A stretch of 64,000 nt of DNA from Sympetrum striolatum (Eukaryota; Arthropoda; Insecta; Odonata; Libellulidae): the NCBI GenBank assembly GCA_947579665.1, contig OX388346.1, positions 90,026,615 to 90,090,614 on the forward strand. The letters run 5' to 3'. A model generated the notes under the pieces. The model did not search any database and was not told the origin of the DNA. It saw nothing but the letters and a program-made list of their open reading frames with translations. Made by a program: the position numbers and the translations under genes. This document shows, one piece after another, positions 23,421-37,069 of the stretch. Numbering within the stretch: position 1 is the first letter of the stretch; each line of letters opens with the position of its first letter.

Positions 23421-24264
23421 TAGGTAGGAGACTGTGGTAAAGTGGTCACCTTAAGACAAAAGGTGTTTTAAGTTTACTATTTTTGAAGGAAATGCTATTT
23501 AAAAATACTAATATATAAATATACTAATAATCTCATTAGTGCACAATCTATAACCATCAATGTATCAGCAATATCTGGAAAGGTATTTTCGCAATTCTGG
23601 TTTTTTTCAACTTCTGTAAAGTGGACAGAGGTAGACATTTTACCCAAAAAAAGGAAACTTGAGATGGTAAACAGAGTTACATACAAAATCAAACTGTAAT
23701 TGTATTATTAACTATCATAAATCAATATTGTTATTGTTATTATAAAAATGTTACAATTAACAATAGATCAATATGAGATAATATGTTTTTGCAAAAAGAA
23801 ACTGTACTTTGCTTTAGGAATTTTCTTGCAATGTTCACAAACCAAATCATCATCATCTTCTTCGTATCCAGCACACGCTTCATGAGCCCATTTGTGGCAA
23901 TCACAACATCGTATCCATCCCTCGATTACTGATTTTGAATGACTCCCGTTACAGTTAAAGCATTCTATTTCATCATAAAAATATTATTGTAAAGGTAATT
24001 AGACATCGGGTTTAGCTATGTCCATTTAAATTGTATCAGTAATTAATGACGAAAGAATGAGAATAAAACTAAAGAATTACCTCACATCGATTCCCCAAAA
24101 ATTAGAAAAACTGTTTTAACTCAAAAAATTCGGCAAACTGATCACTGACACTTTAACGCAATACCATTAGCTTTCCTACAAGTTAGTTCAAAACTTTTAC
24201 CACCAAATTTCAATAGTTTCCAGCAAGTACAGGCCAATGGCCACTTTACCCCAATCTCCCCCAT
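23421..24264 (-). mobile_element. TA-flanked DNA transposon remnant with PHD-finger relic
   Basis: The left end, ggtaggagactgtggtaaagtgg, and the reverse complement of the right end, tgggggagattggggtaaagtgg, form inverted termini of about 23 bp, each bordered by TA. Further gtaaagtgg words occur inside (about 23617). The interior carries a C-terminal PHD-finger coding relic on the minus strand (23768-23965). Pogo/jerky-type DDE transposases of insects often end in such a finger. TA flanks fit the Tc1/mariner/pogo superfamily. At 844 bp the catalytic part is missing, so this is an internally deleted, nonautonomous copy. Confidence 0.65.
23768..23965 (-). pseudogene. PHD zinc finger, C-terminal fragment of a transposase
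   Basis: The minus strand encodes about 65 codons ending in tga. It holds a complete C4HC3 pattern: CFNC, then IRC and CDC around HKW, AHEAC, a DDDD stretch, VCEHC, and a basic tail KKIPKAKYSFFLQKH. The WxRCxxCxxWxHxxC spacing is the PHD type. The fragment has no Met. It is preceded on its strand by gatgaaatag, which could act as an acceptor, so it may have been the last exon of a transposase. It lies inside terminal inverted repeats, which argues against a host chromatin gene. Confidence 0.7.
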
Positions 24265-26780
24265 ATATCGATCTAACAGATTTATAATCAGTAATAATTG
24301 TCGATGTAAAATTCGATATGTGTATTCATAATTAATTATTGAGATACTTAAGTCCTGAAGCCGTAATTAGGCGAAACAGGAATAATATGTTAGCTTTCAT
24401 TAAAAATGTTTTATCGGAGCAAATAGTTCCAACTCACAGAGTCATCATCTGACTCTGAATACAAAGTGATAATATATTTTTTGTGAAACTTTACGTACTT
24501 GGTTATTTTTTTGTCATCCCTTATTATTTTTAATACGAGTATGAATGATATTTATGCGATTTGTTCTCCAAGGTAAATCTTGCGAACCTCCGTAAGTAGA
24601 CCTAGCATACCAAATGGACTTTCTTCACGTTTTCTTGTTTAGCTTATGTGCATAGCGCAAAACATGTACTACATAATAATAATCTGTTTGCGATCAAATT
24701 GAAATGATACTTAGTTTAAACAAATTTAATTTATAATCACTATTAACTACCTATAGACATCATTAACATGTTTTAAAAATACTAAAGATGTTAAAAATAT
24801 TATCTTTGTAGACATAAGAAGTCGCTTCATTTACTCAATTGCTTGAAAATCGAAGCGAAATTTGCAAGTATGACGTTAAGTGTTTGCTTATAACTCTAAA
24901 ATAAACCGAAGAACCTGAAGGCCGCACTGTAACGAATTGATACATTCTTACGTATCAATATTTTTCCCCCGGTAAATGTGTTTTGATAATATTACCATTT
25001 TTCACAGGATTCGTCGCTCATTTTTAACCCAGTAATTGGCAAGAGAAATGAGGATGTTTTCTCTTTACGGTATCTTTGACATGGCGAAGATTTGTTTCCT
25101 CTTTCGAAAACAAAGATGTTCCAAAAAGCCTCAATTCGGTGGAAAAAATTGGCTAGGTTAAAGAGTTTCGTGAAGGATATGCTTTCTTGTGATCGGCGAG
25201 GGGTTATAAACGTATAAAACGAGTGTGCTTTGCTCTCATTGAAAGCGAAGACCTGTTGCTCTCACTCCCTGCAATCCTCGCATTTCCCTCGAAAGCATTT
25301 CAGCGCACTAAACGTAATGAGGTTTCTCGGAATCCCCTAATATTGAGAATTCAGATTGAAGGTGCTTAACGCATTTCGAATGTTCGCCGAGGTTCTCGGA
25401 ATTGACTTTGTGAATCAATTTCGTAAAAAAATGTCGTTTTCATGTTTTTTTAATTGAGGATTTCCCATTTTGATTTTAATAATTTAAAAATCATTTCTGT
25501 TCCAACTTCAAAATATTTAAGAGCTTAAAGTGATAAACTAACACTGGCTAGAAAAAGTAACATTTTCGATCAATTCTATTCTGTTATCATTGACAAACGA
25601 TAGCAATCATTAGCCTCTTTCATGAGGTAATCTACATAGAAAAGGAAGTTGTGAGATTGTGTATAAATGTGTTATTGAAAGTGCGATTAGTTTCAGCTTG
25701 TTATAGCAATAATTTTGTGCATAAAAATAAATGACACTTAGTTCGTGAATAAAACAGGGGGATTACTTATGTGTCACAAGAGATGGGACAGTTAACCGTG
25801 AATAGTAAGGGAATAAGTGGAATAATAGTAATATAATATATATACCTATATATGTAGTTAATAGTAAGGAATAGTGGTGGATTGTCGAAGATTGGTTGAC
25901 ATATAATTATTTTGATCGAAAAGTTAATCTCGAAACACTTAAATGTAAAATCACGGGCAATTTTATGGAAATTGTGATAAACGAGCAACTTAATTCAATA
26001 ATTAATGAAGGAAGAATCGTTGTAATGGTGTGAATTCTAAGATCCGCTCAGGATACTAATTCCCTTCAATTCCTTTGCGCGAATCTCTTCTAGACTAACG
26101 AATGTACGTACAAGAAATTGCTGTCGCTATAGATTAATTTATAACGATTGTGCAATTCACCGTTTTGCCGTCTTAATTTTCATTCCATGCGCGTAAACTA
26201 CTAACCTTCAATGACGTCCACGTGCTGCCGTGGTGAAGTAATTTCTTTTGCCCAAGGAAATCCACCTTCGAAATCTGCATCCATTCGAGATACTCTCGCA
26301 TTGTTTTCATTCTTATGTAATCGAGTCGAGTCACGTACCGCATCTTTTTGCAATGTATTTCTTTCGAGATATTCCAATAAATAAATCACCTTTTTATTTA
26401 CTTCCTCGCAGACCGCTGTCACTTATACGCATCAAGAAAGGGCGCCGAATGGGTTTTTCATTAAATTACGAAGAGCTATTACGATACCTTGAAAATGGAT
26501 TGATATAAATGCGTGCTTTTGTTGTAATTAAATAGATGGCCTTTTCAGTCACTTTCAATTAAGTTACTTTTCCTTATTTAGCGTGTAATAACATTATCTT
26601 ACTTCGAATTAATACTCTGTAAAGCAAAATCAATGGGGTATTCTTAGAGAATTATCTTCTTAGAATAATTAAATTGTGACCAAATAGAGTTTAGTTTTGA
26701 AATAATTTACGAAGAACTATGAATGATTGCTATGCCCACACGTTAGCTATACGTAAGTGTCTTTCTACGAAGGTATCTAT
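24265..26780. other. Nothing recognised
   Basis: AT-rich, no credible gene. Minus frames at 25767-25988 and 26201-26422 lack family features. A divergent copy of a short motif (ggcaacggtcg, just upstream at about 23341) recurs at about 38677, suggesting a dispersed repeat on both sides of this stretch. Confidence 0.45.
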
Positions 26781-27117
26781 AAGGGAGGCTGCCTCAACCA
26801 TCTAGGCTACCCGGCCAGAAAAATTTAATAAGCCGTTTTGGGGACCTTGTGCGCAAGGGCAAGTGTAGTTTCGTCCGACTGAGCGGCATCGTCTACGGCC
26901 ATGGCTTCATCGAGGCACCGGCAGCACAGCTAGGTGTATGGAGAAACCCCCCTAAGGAAATACATTTAAGGAAAGGGTTGAGGTGACCATAAGGGCGTGC
27001 ACCCAATTCTACTAATTCCCGGTCCTGTCAGACTTTTTTCAAGCAAGTTTTTCCTTGGGAATTTTCCTGGGTGCACGCCCTCAAGTGCAAAGTCACCTAA
27101 ACCTTTTCCTTATACAT
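26781..27117. repeat. Inverted pair of tRNA-derived SINE fragments
   Basis: 26781-26817, read on the minus strand, is the SINE head (tagcctagatgg A box). About 26970-27001 is the SINE tail on the minus strand. 27023-27117 is a tail on the plus strand (ccttgggaattttcctgggt, then gcacgccct and aaagtcacct). The complete version is at 52833-52990. The two tails face each other as an inverted repeat (ggtgaccataagggcgtgca against tgcacgccctcaagtg). The GC-rich 26820-26945 between head and tail is of unknown origin. Confidence 0.65.
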
Positions 27118-29169
27118 CTATAATATTTTATGTAAACTATTCTAAAATTAGAGCTTGGAATTTTGTATTAGTAGTGCTACTTCAGAAGAGAGTTTGATAC
27201 TTCAATTTTAATTTCATTATCGTTGCAGGCAGTTCTTTGTAATAATTGATCTCGCAGTGAATTATATCTGCAGGGAATTGGTGAAAATAATTCAGATTGC
27301 GTTGATTGTAGTTGTGATATTGAACAATATGACTTAAAGGGTTTGCCATATACTATGTTGAAGTCAATGTTAGGTTGGCTTATGTATTTACATCTCAAAA
27401 CCGAGATTCGAACCAAGTGATAGTGATTCGAACCAAGAGGAGTGATCGTCCCTTGTTTTTGTACGTTTCCAGAAAAATATGATTACTTTCAAGTTGCTGC
27501 TCACTCGTTTTTGAAAAAAAGTCCAATTTTTCTTCAAATGTAATGTTTTCTCTTCCTCATTTTGTACCGATTTCCAATCAGAGAGCTACTTTGAAACAGA
27601 TCTACAGCCTCAGGAAATTCTCTGTTTATTGTTTTCCCTTGAGTCTCGTGTAAGCATTTGTGTAGGGATAATGATCGCGCGTTATAGAAAACAATCCTTG
27701 CGACTTATTTTTAGAATCGATGACTCTGTAGTTCTCTTTCTGTTTGCTCTTAAAAATAATTTTAAATTGAAATGTTGCTATCTTATTTCTTATTCAAATC
27801 TTCTTGAGTTATTTTGGGCTGACTTCCTTTTGATCAGATTCAGAGGTTGGCGATTATTGTATGCACACTTACATACTCTAAAGTTTTTGGATTTGAAGGC
27901 TGATTAAACCTCATCTCTTTGCCCTTCAACGTCAAAGCCCAGGAGACGAAAAAAGGCTTTTTAAACAAGATAAGGATTGAAATATTTTGCCCCTCCTATG
28001 CTAAGCCTGAATGGTATGAGTGCAAAAATTCCACGCTCAATAAAGGATTATCACTTTTAACTATCAACTGCACTCACTTATGATCGGCCATAATGAATGA
28101 CATTATTCAGCATCACTCATACCCTATTACCTTTCATGTGATTGCAGCCAAGAGCAAGACTGACAAAAGTAGATGAAAGATACTTTCTTCTCTATCTTGT
28201 ACCGAAATTTAAAATACTACATTAATTAAGATATAGTCGCAGAAACCCACGTATATAGTTTAACTTATTTTAATGTTGATTAATTTCAAGATAAGCTTTT
28301 GGCTTGATATAAATCTCAATCGCAGTCAAAAGTTTACTTAATTGCCTTTCTCTTAAGTGCTGCGTAAATAACTTCGTCGGCCGCTTCGAACAACTCGTCG
28401 CGTAGCAAAAGCCCACTGCCGGGAGACGGAAAATATTGGAAGCAAAGCCTCGATGAATGAGTTCTTTCGGCGTGGAAAACGATGGTGTTTAGGGGGAGAG
28501 ATAGTGGGGAAGTCGGGGGGAGATAGTAGGGGAGGTGGCGAGTACTCGTTAATGCGTAGAGCGGACATCAATCAATGGAGGCGCGCGTGGGGGGAAATGG
28601 GTTTTTCGGAGGTCGGACGGGTTGAGAAAAGGGTGACCCGTTGTTCCCGAATGGGGTTATGTTCGGGTGAAGTAGATTGGGTTGTTCTGGAAAGTGCTTA
28701 GTGAGCGATCATCCGCCATTTTAGGCACGTCGTGCTCGATCTAGTGGGAAATCGGAGGCTTTGAGTTGTGCGCCGTGTTCATGGGATTCACCTGCGTGTG
28801 GGGCGGTCTCCAATCCCACCGATGGTATTTTGCGGTGCGTAATCTCAAATTTAAGGAGGAAGATATTGCAATTGTGACTATTTACGCTGCATAAAGCCAC
28901 GATTCATGGCAGGAAGACTCAAGCTCAGCGATCGTGTTTGAAAAACCTTGGTAAAATTATGTGAAATTGTAGATGATAATAATAATTATTATTATTATAA
29001 TTATCTTTGACCGCAAACATATAACATATCTATTGCATGCGATATAATAAATAAAATAAATATATAGACAAATACGAAAACATAGAGGGAACAATGAAAT
29101 CACTAATTAATTCTATATTATATTTAATTATATTCTATACTATATGATGCTTACTATGCTATTAGCATC
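27118..29169. other. Nothing recognised; purine-rich island at 28440-28710
   Basis: AT-rich apart from a GC- and purine-rich island, about 28360-28720, with overlapping frames on both strands and no domain. A short aataataattattatt run lies at about 28978-29005. Confidence 0.45.
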
Positions 29170-29194
29170 CTGATTATGGCTGTGTAGCCGAAAC
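29170..29194 (+). ncRNA. Degenerate hammerhead-like core
   Basis: ctgatta, a stem ggct/agcc with loop gtgt, then gaaac reproduces the layout CUGANGA-stem II-GAAA, but with T in place of the essential G of the first core strand. It is probably a dead ribozyme from a Penelope-like element or retrozyme. Flanking stems were not established. Confidence 0.35.
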
Positions 29195-32100
29195 ATGTCG
29201 ATTGATCGAAAAAACTTGTACGGATATTCTAAGTTTTTCTTCGCTCTTCAAAATCACTAGGATAGCATATATCACAAGAGACATTAACATTACAAATAAG
29301 AATAAATTTTTCGTTTAAAGATTTAAGGGAATCACATAGTAGATCAATTTTGATTGCTGGAATAAGGATATCGATAGTTGATCTAATAATCCAAGACATG
29401 TTGATTGCTAAGGATTTTACTAATCTTTTATTTTTTAATTTCTGCACTTACCTTCGTGATACAATATTTGTTTAGTTGAGATAATAGACGTCTTGACGTC
29501 TTTCTATTGGAAAGAATTAATAGCAGCGAGGGAGCTTACATTATGGGGCGTAAAAATCGTGATAAATTAATATAAATTGAAACCTTTGTGTTTTTATTTC
29601 TCAAAGCGTCTATGAATTATCTAATGTATAATGTCTGATTACGGTGCTCGTCATAACTAAGATTATTCATTTTACGAGGAATTAACAGAAATAATTCTAG
29701 TAAAATTAGGACATCTTGTAAGTATTGGGCGCTACAGAAAATAGCTAGGCGTCACCTCATAAAATATATTGAGCGACCATGCGTCGAGTTTAGAGGTAAT
29801 ATAGAAGGGAGAGAATCGAATAAAATATAAAGTCCACTACTGAAATGCGATAGCAATTCAAAGGAAAATGTCATATGAAAATTATCAGGCAATATTAGCA
29901 AATAATTAATAAAATAAAGTATGTCCTAGTTGTATACAATAAAACCTACTAGTAAGATTTAATGCGGAACTCCAAACTAGAAATATATTTTAAGAATTAA
30001 TTATGAAGGGTTATCAAAGAGCAATAATGAAGAATAATTTAATAGGTTTAAAAATTAAAACTATTGCCACTGAAAGTGAAAATATGAAGAAAACCATGAA
30101 TTAACGTGTGTAACCAAAATATAACTTCTCGTCAATTAGTAAAGTAGATTTAATTTGGTTACGTCAGGTCAGGCAATGTTAAATTTCCAATAAATTTATA
30201 TTGATGAGTTGGAGACATAGCTCTACCCTATGATACTAGTTTCCTAACGAAACATGTCGACAAATTAAATCGCGTGCGAGAGGTTTCATTTACTTTGGCC
30301 TTCCGCGCGGTAACGGCTTCTCCTGTCGAGTTTAAACGAGCGAAACAGAGATAAATGCGTGGAAAAATAATCAGCGTATAAATCAGGAGGAGATAAAAAG
30401 TACTGTGAAGGAGCATAAACGCCGCGGCGTAGATCTGAACCGGATCAGAAAAGCGAATAGTGAATTGGAGGACGCAAAGCGAGTATGACGAGCATTGGTG
30501 AAGACGTGAAATAGGAAGATAGAGGAAAATCCTGGTGTGAATAGATACGTTAAAGGGTAAGGATATATTCGGAGAAGGGGATCGGACGAGTGGCGGGTCC
30601 CAAGCCATTTTCATGAAACATTCATAATTCTTGCGTGTCTTCTTCGCTCGAATAACTTGTTCCATCAAATTCTCATCATGCGAGAGCCGCTGTAGGGGAA
30701 GAATGAGAGACGCTGTATATCTAGTCACGAAGGAGCCGTGGGATGAGGATTTGGGATGTGGAGGGAGGGTTTTTTCGGCTTGTGAGCCAATGCAACGGCG
30801 ACTCTTTTAAGAGGAAATGTGACGGTATTGTATAGAAAGGGCACCTTTTGTAATGGTATTGAATTTTGATGACTTCATCGTTACCGTCGATGTAGAGGCG
30901 GGATTGTGCGGCTGTAATAATCCAGGTTGGCTTCTGTATGGTTTCTGAAGGGGAAATTTGGGAGTGTGACATTATACACGCTCAGCTATTCCTTATTTCG
31001 TCCTGAGCAATTGCAAGATTTATTTACCACGTATTTAGTCCACAATTATACTATTTTTGCCAGAATTCAATAATTAATGTAATTCTGATAGAGCTTCGTG
31101 CATGGTGCTTTAACATGTTATAGATATTCTGTATCCTAAGTCTCTTCTATCCGTACGCAGATTCATATCTTGGACAGTGAAATAAATTACGCCCTGCTAT
31201 TCACCTTCTTCCTTAGCAGTTGTAAGATTTATTTACTTAGTATTTAATACACAATCATACTATTTATACACTTGAAAATATTTGACGAATAATCCAACAG
31301 TCTTTATTGACCATAACTAAAGCTTCGGATGGCTCGTTACTCAGCCAAATCTTAACCATTTATATGTGATGTATCCGATGAAATAGGCGCTTGCACCCCC
31401 CTTTTGCCTGATTAATATATGTAGTTGCTGTGTAAAATATTTAAGCTTACGATGACTTAGAACTTGAGATAACAATGCAAAGTCAGGTGGAAAAGTATCG
31501 CAAATAATTTAGTTCCATTAGTATTAGCTGCAATTTATTTGCTGAATGTTGCCAAATGGGCACTTTTATTCATTTCGCATGCCCTTCCATCACTTAAATA
31601 TACTAGCCTTCACAATAAACCTTAGAAAAAGCACTATTTCCATGCGGAAGCAAAACTTACGAGAATTTCGCGCATTTTATATCACTCTAATTATGAATAG
31701 TGCTACGATTTTCATCTGCTGTAAAAGCCACTCATTAACGGGAATGGATAGCGAAGGAAAGATCTCGCGATCACCTGAAACGTTGACCTGCTTATGGATG
31801 AAACTGAAAGTTTTCGGCAGACTAGTATGCAAGCTCATATTTCACTATCCTCAATGGATAAATGATAATTATTTTATTGTAACGAAACAAAAATACAAAA
31901 ACCAGACGTGCCATCATAAAATTAAAACGTAAGATACAAACTATCGGTCAATTCGATTTCAGCCAGCTTCAGGGTTCAAAACCGGTCGTATGTTTTATTT
32001 CGATTTTATAGTATCTTGTTTTACTCTATTTTTATTTCGATAAATAAGGATGCTCATCATATTAGAAAGGAACTAAACCAAAAGAAGCTTGAAATTATTG

Positions 32101-32888
32101 AGTTTATTCTTCAATAAAAATTTGATAACATGCAAGGAAAAATAATTAATAGAATCAATTAAGAACAGAGAATATTTTGAATGGAAGTAGATTATTAAGT
32201 AAGCGTTATGAAACTAGAAATTATTAGTGATATTTCAATACAAATTATTAGTGATGTTTCAATGCAAAGGAATATGGACAATGGACGAAAAATTGATTCC
32301 TCCCTATGGTAAAGAAAAGTACGATATAAGTAGACAGTGTTTGAATCAACTTCCTCATCCTTTGAAAGTGCTACACTGAATACAATTATGTTACAGGCTA
32401 TGCATCTTAATCCATGCCGATGATTATTTATAGCAATGTCAGTCTTCCTTTTTCTATCGTTTTGCTTTCACGGTATGTGATTTAGCATTATCTTAATCTT
32501 TTTATGAATTGACTGAAATTTATTGTTAATTTGTTGTGACTTGGAATGAACAGCAACATCTTTATTGGGTAACGGTGAGTTTCTGCAGGGACATTTTCGT
32601 GAAAATAGTGCAACTACTTCTCTTTCGGAACCAAATTGTATTGAATAACTTGATTGGGATACCGACCTATTTATTAAACTTCAATTTAGGAAGTAACTAA
32701 TTTCAAGCATTCCTAATATTCGTGATAAAATTCAAGAATTAAAATAATTCAGAAAGAGCTTCTTGCTTGTTGCTCTAATATGATGTAGACCTTCTGGTTC
32801 TTTTTATTTCTTTTATTCGTACGTAAATTCATGTCTTTCTACATTTCTTTAATATCTTCCATTATTGAGTGAAACGACCAAATTATAA
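29195..32888. other. Nothing recognised
   Basis: AT-rich. The longest frames (30228-30728 minus, 166 codons; 31546-31932 plus, 128 codons) show no domain, signal or motif that I know, and no splice-site support. Confidence 0.45.
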
Positions 32889-33913
32889 AAAAATCTGATG
32901 TGGCCAGCACATGACTTTCTCCATATATAAGATGTAAATATTTATCTACTCCAGTGATTTCGAACTCTATATTCAATCTAAACTTGGAAGATGAGTGATT
33001 AATATATATATATTATCTTTGACGCCAAAAACATTATAAATAATGTTTTTCGGGACATGATCGATGAAAAACGATGGAATTGGCCTTCCGCCTATAGAGC
33101 CCAGAGCGCCCACAAAGTACATAATCAGCAACTTCCGGTTGATCAGTATTTCATGAATAACTCCTAAAAAATCAGTGATACGAAAATATGCTTCATACAA
33201 AAGTTATAGTAAATTACATTTTCTAAAGCTATTATAAATAATAGTATATATATTATATCATATTCATGGAGATATTTTGAAAACCGGAAATGAGCTTTGA
33301 AGAATGAAGCTCGACTTCCGGTTAACCGATTCACTCCAAAAACTAATCAACTCTAACGACTGTAATAAAAGTACTATATATGAAATTTTGAGTTGATCCG
33401 ACAAACAGTTTTCATGTTAGAGCGCCCACAAAGTAAATAATTATATTCATCCGGTTTATCAATATTTCACGAATAACTCCTAATCAACCGGTGATACAAA
33501 AATATGTTAAATACAAAAGTTATAGTAAAACAGATTATCTAAAACTTTTATATGGTATAAAATATACCTATATATCATATTTATGGAGATATTTTGAAAA
33601 CCGGAAATGAGCTTTAATGAATAAAGCTCGACTTCCGGTTGATCGATTTACTCCAAAAACTAATCAACTCTGACAGCACACACCACAGTACTATATATGA
33701 AGTTTGGTATTGATACGACTAATGGTTTTCACGTTAGAGCGCCCACTATCACACACACACACACACACACACATACACACAGACATCATTCCGAAAATGG
33801 TCAAAATGTGTTCTAGGGACCCCAAAACATGTATTTCCGTTGAAATCTCGAAGTCGAATTTTTTCATGAAAACAATACTTTCTCTATACTTCGTATATGG
33901 AGAAAGTAAAAAG
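32889..33913 (+). mobile_element. DINE-1/Helentron-like nonautonomous element, copy 2
   Basis: Same orientation and architecture as 4867-5917: left motif actttctccatata at about 32913, repeat boundaries at 33104, 33420 and 33737 (units of 316 and 317 bp), a short CA tract at 33750-33773, and the right hairpin ending ggagaaagtaaaaag at 33913. Sequence outside these limits is unrelated between copies, which fixes the element ends to within a few bases. Confidence 0.72.
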
Positions 33914-36900
33914 GCAAACTCGGCAACTTGACGGATAACCTTGCTATATAGCGGGTTTCTTCTAGATAAAACTGCCTTTTACCATTTCATATTTTGTGAC
34001 TGCGCTGTTGTATAGCCCGTCTCCAAATCTTACCCTATCTCATATTTATGTATGGTGTCATTTTCAAAAGAATCCTCAGTGAATTCACACTTTCTTTTAA
34101 ATGGAGGACTCTCGGGATCTTCCTAGAAGCTGACTTCTTCGGAGTACTTTTCTTTTACTATTTAAGCATTTCATTGTGATTTCGAGAACTTATTTTACTA
34201 CGCTATATCAAATCTCTTTATACATCATGTGGATTTTCCTATCACTTTTCTCTCATTATTACTCGCTCAACTTATCTATTCATGATATCAAAATATCCGA
34301 TAAAGTAATCCAGGTATTATTTTAAAACTTCAGAAGTAGTTCCCTGTTTCGTCTTAAGGACGAATTCAGAGAACTAATGATTAGACTAAGGATATGTAGA
34401 CTATCGACTTAGGAAGATCTCGATCAGTTTTCTGTCCCAAAACTGAATGCCTATAGCCGTGTTTCAGTTTTAATGTTACATCTTAAATAAGAATCGATCT
34501 ATCCGCCTAAACTCTTCAGGTACTAATTACCGTTGATAGTAAAAGTAAAGCTTTATAAATTATCCTCGGAACGCAGAGTATTTATGGTAATTAAAGCGGT
34601 CTAACGAACGATCTTTGCGGGACTCTTCTGCATTAGTCAATGAGTGTAATTTCAATACGGAGGACATAACTCCAAAATGTGAGACGCGGTATGTTAAAAG
34701 GCTCGTCTTCATCGTCTTTCGGCCAACTCTCTTAATTCCCCACTCCTTATCCTCCGCGTCTTTCATCCCCATTAAAAAATCGCCCACCCCGAAGGAGCCC
34801 CCCCACTCTGCAATCCGACCAAACCCGTGCCTCTCATCCCCTGAATGCCATCTCACAGCCATCAATCTTGCATTTATTGACGTTTCCAATTGATAGGGGG
34901 GCAGGCGGAGGGGAAGCCATCGAGGCGGCAAAGTGCAAATTACGCGTGTTTACTCTTGAGAGGTTGTGAAAATGTGGTGGGGAGAAGACAGAACAAGGAG
35001 TGGGAAGAATGGTTTGCATGGGTATGAGCCGTGCGAGAGCTAAGAACTAACGAACTGGAACAGACATCCTTCTTTCGCGCGGTCCGGCAATTAAATAATG
35101 ATACATTTTTTTCGATCGAGATGACAATTCCTTAGGGATCACGTTTGACATGCATCGCTTTCGATTACCAATTGTAGTGATTTCGTGATCAACGAGTAAA
35201 CTTGATGGAGTTTGTGCTGTGGCTTTGGACCTACTGTTACCAAAAGTTTTGGAGTAAACTCGCTTTTGCAAAGCGGTTTCTTTGCTCATTTTTAAAAGTG
35301 GAAGGAAGGAATTCATATTTTGCGCGTGCTCTTCTGAGTTTGAAAATCCCGCTTCGAAGTCTCTCTTTAAATGTAAATGAAACATGTTTTAAAATCACCT
35401 CTGTGGAATTTTACATAAGATTCCACATAGTCACTGTATAAATGTACTTACAGAAACCGTATTTGAACTTGGGCTGTGAATCAGGGGAGCTAGAACATCC
35501 ATCAAAGTACGAAAAAAGGTATTTTGCAATGTTTCTTGCGTTTAATGCTATGAAAAATAACAATCTGACAAGCTATGTCAATTTTTTATGTTGTGTTTGG
35601 AGTAAAAATGCATAAATACGTTCCTGCTAGCAAATTTCGATGTATAGAATGTTTTTCAACTGTCTTTAAATGCAGAGCATGGAAAGCTTTCAATTACTTA
35701 AATCTCTGCCTTGTCAGCGTTTGTAATAATACGAACGTTGCTGAAATATGAGTATTGCTATTCATCTATTGATATCCATTATTAATGCTATAAAAAAATT
35801 TATCATTCTTCCTCTGAAATTCTACGAATTTTGTTCCGTGTATAGAAATCCGAATTCTTGTATAAATGGCATCACGTCTCATCTTGTCCACTAAACCTCA
35901 TTCCCCAACCTAAGCTGTTTTCGCTAGGGGTGGGGGTGTTGGAAGTTTCAACTAGCCCTTAGTTGATTTATTTACATTCAATGTCAAATTTAGCAAATTT
36001 TAAACCATATTGTGTAAAACCTTGCTAAGTGAGGTAATTCTGTTATTCTTTTGGTGGTTACTGGTGCACCCAAAGCTAAGATGCATGGATGTGCTCAGGA
36101 ATGGATTATTACACAGCAAAATTAAGGTGTCTAATGATATGGGGAGGGTCTCCTTCGATCTATGGCATGACTGGTAAAGAGGTGGGAGGGCGAAGAACCT
36201 GCGCTGGAAAGGATAAAGGTGTTGATGAATCCAATTTTCCAAAAATCTATTCAGAGCGTGTTTTGCGTCTTCTTCAATCGTGTTTTTACACTCCGTTCTT
36301 TTATAGCGAACGAATCTCGTTTTTCCCCCTCCACAAACCTCTTTATTCCCCACATCCCGAGGCCCATGATCAATTTCACCCTCTCGCTTTGATACTTGTT
36401 TACATCTTAAAATTCCGGATGATCTTTCGATCTCTTTCTATCTTCGATGCTAATCAGCGCGACTCGTAATAGAATAAAAATGTTCCGCCGATCGAGAAAA
36501 CAATGGCCCTTTGGAGTGAGCGTAATTTTTCATCCGATGCGAAAATATTATTGCTTCAGGATGAAATTTGGTCGGTTGTTCGTAAGGCGATTCGAAAACA
36601 AGCGAACGCTATCAGAGGAGCATCTTAAGGAAGCGTGCGAAAGGTTTCGATTTATTATTTTTTATTGCAGTTAAGATTCGCGCGAAGTTGTTACTCCACG
36701 GGAAATTGAAGAGTGAGGTAATTAATTATTCGGGAAGGTTCTTCCAAAGAATTATATTTCCGGATATACTTCACGCCCATCGACATAATGCATTAACACA
36801 TTCATCAAAGAACAGGAAAACATTGGTTGCAGGAAAAGCTATATATGTATTAATGTGTGCGTGTATATAAATTTATATCTCAACACATATTCATAAATTA

Positions 36901-36982
36901 CAACTTTACATTAAAATTATGCGGATAAACATTAAAATACATACATGTAAACATAAAAAATACTCCTTCACTATTGGAAATG

Positions 36983-36986
<4 letters not shown>
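33914..36986. other. Nothing recognised; GC-richer island at 34690-34990
   Basis: AT-rich with one GC-richer, mostly pyrimidine-rich island carrying overlapping frames on both strands (34560-34931 minus, 34615-34893 plus). No domain is recognised in these or in 36000-36353 minus and 36089-36469 plus. Confidence 0.4.

Positions 36987-37064
<78 letters not shown>
36987..37064. repeat. (TA)n microsatellite
   Basis: About 39 uninterrupted TA units. The minus frame over it (36898-37083, YIYIYI) is an artefact of the repeat. Confidence 0.97.

Positions 37065-37069
<5 letters not shown>

Noticed and set aside
23495..23692. 65-codon minus frame near the PHD relic
   Set aside because: It lies downstream of the PHD stop inside the transposon end, includes a gtaaagtgg subterminal motif and has no domain.
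30228..30728. 166-codon minus frame
   Set aside because: No recognisable domain. A hydrophobic stretch is present but amino-acid use looks random. Kept only as a search candidate.
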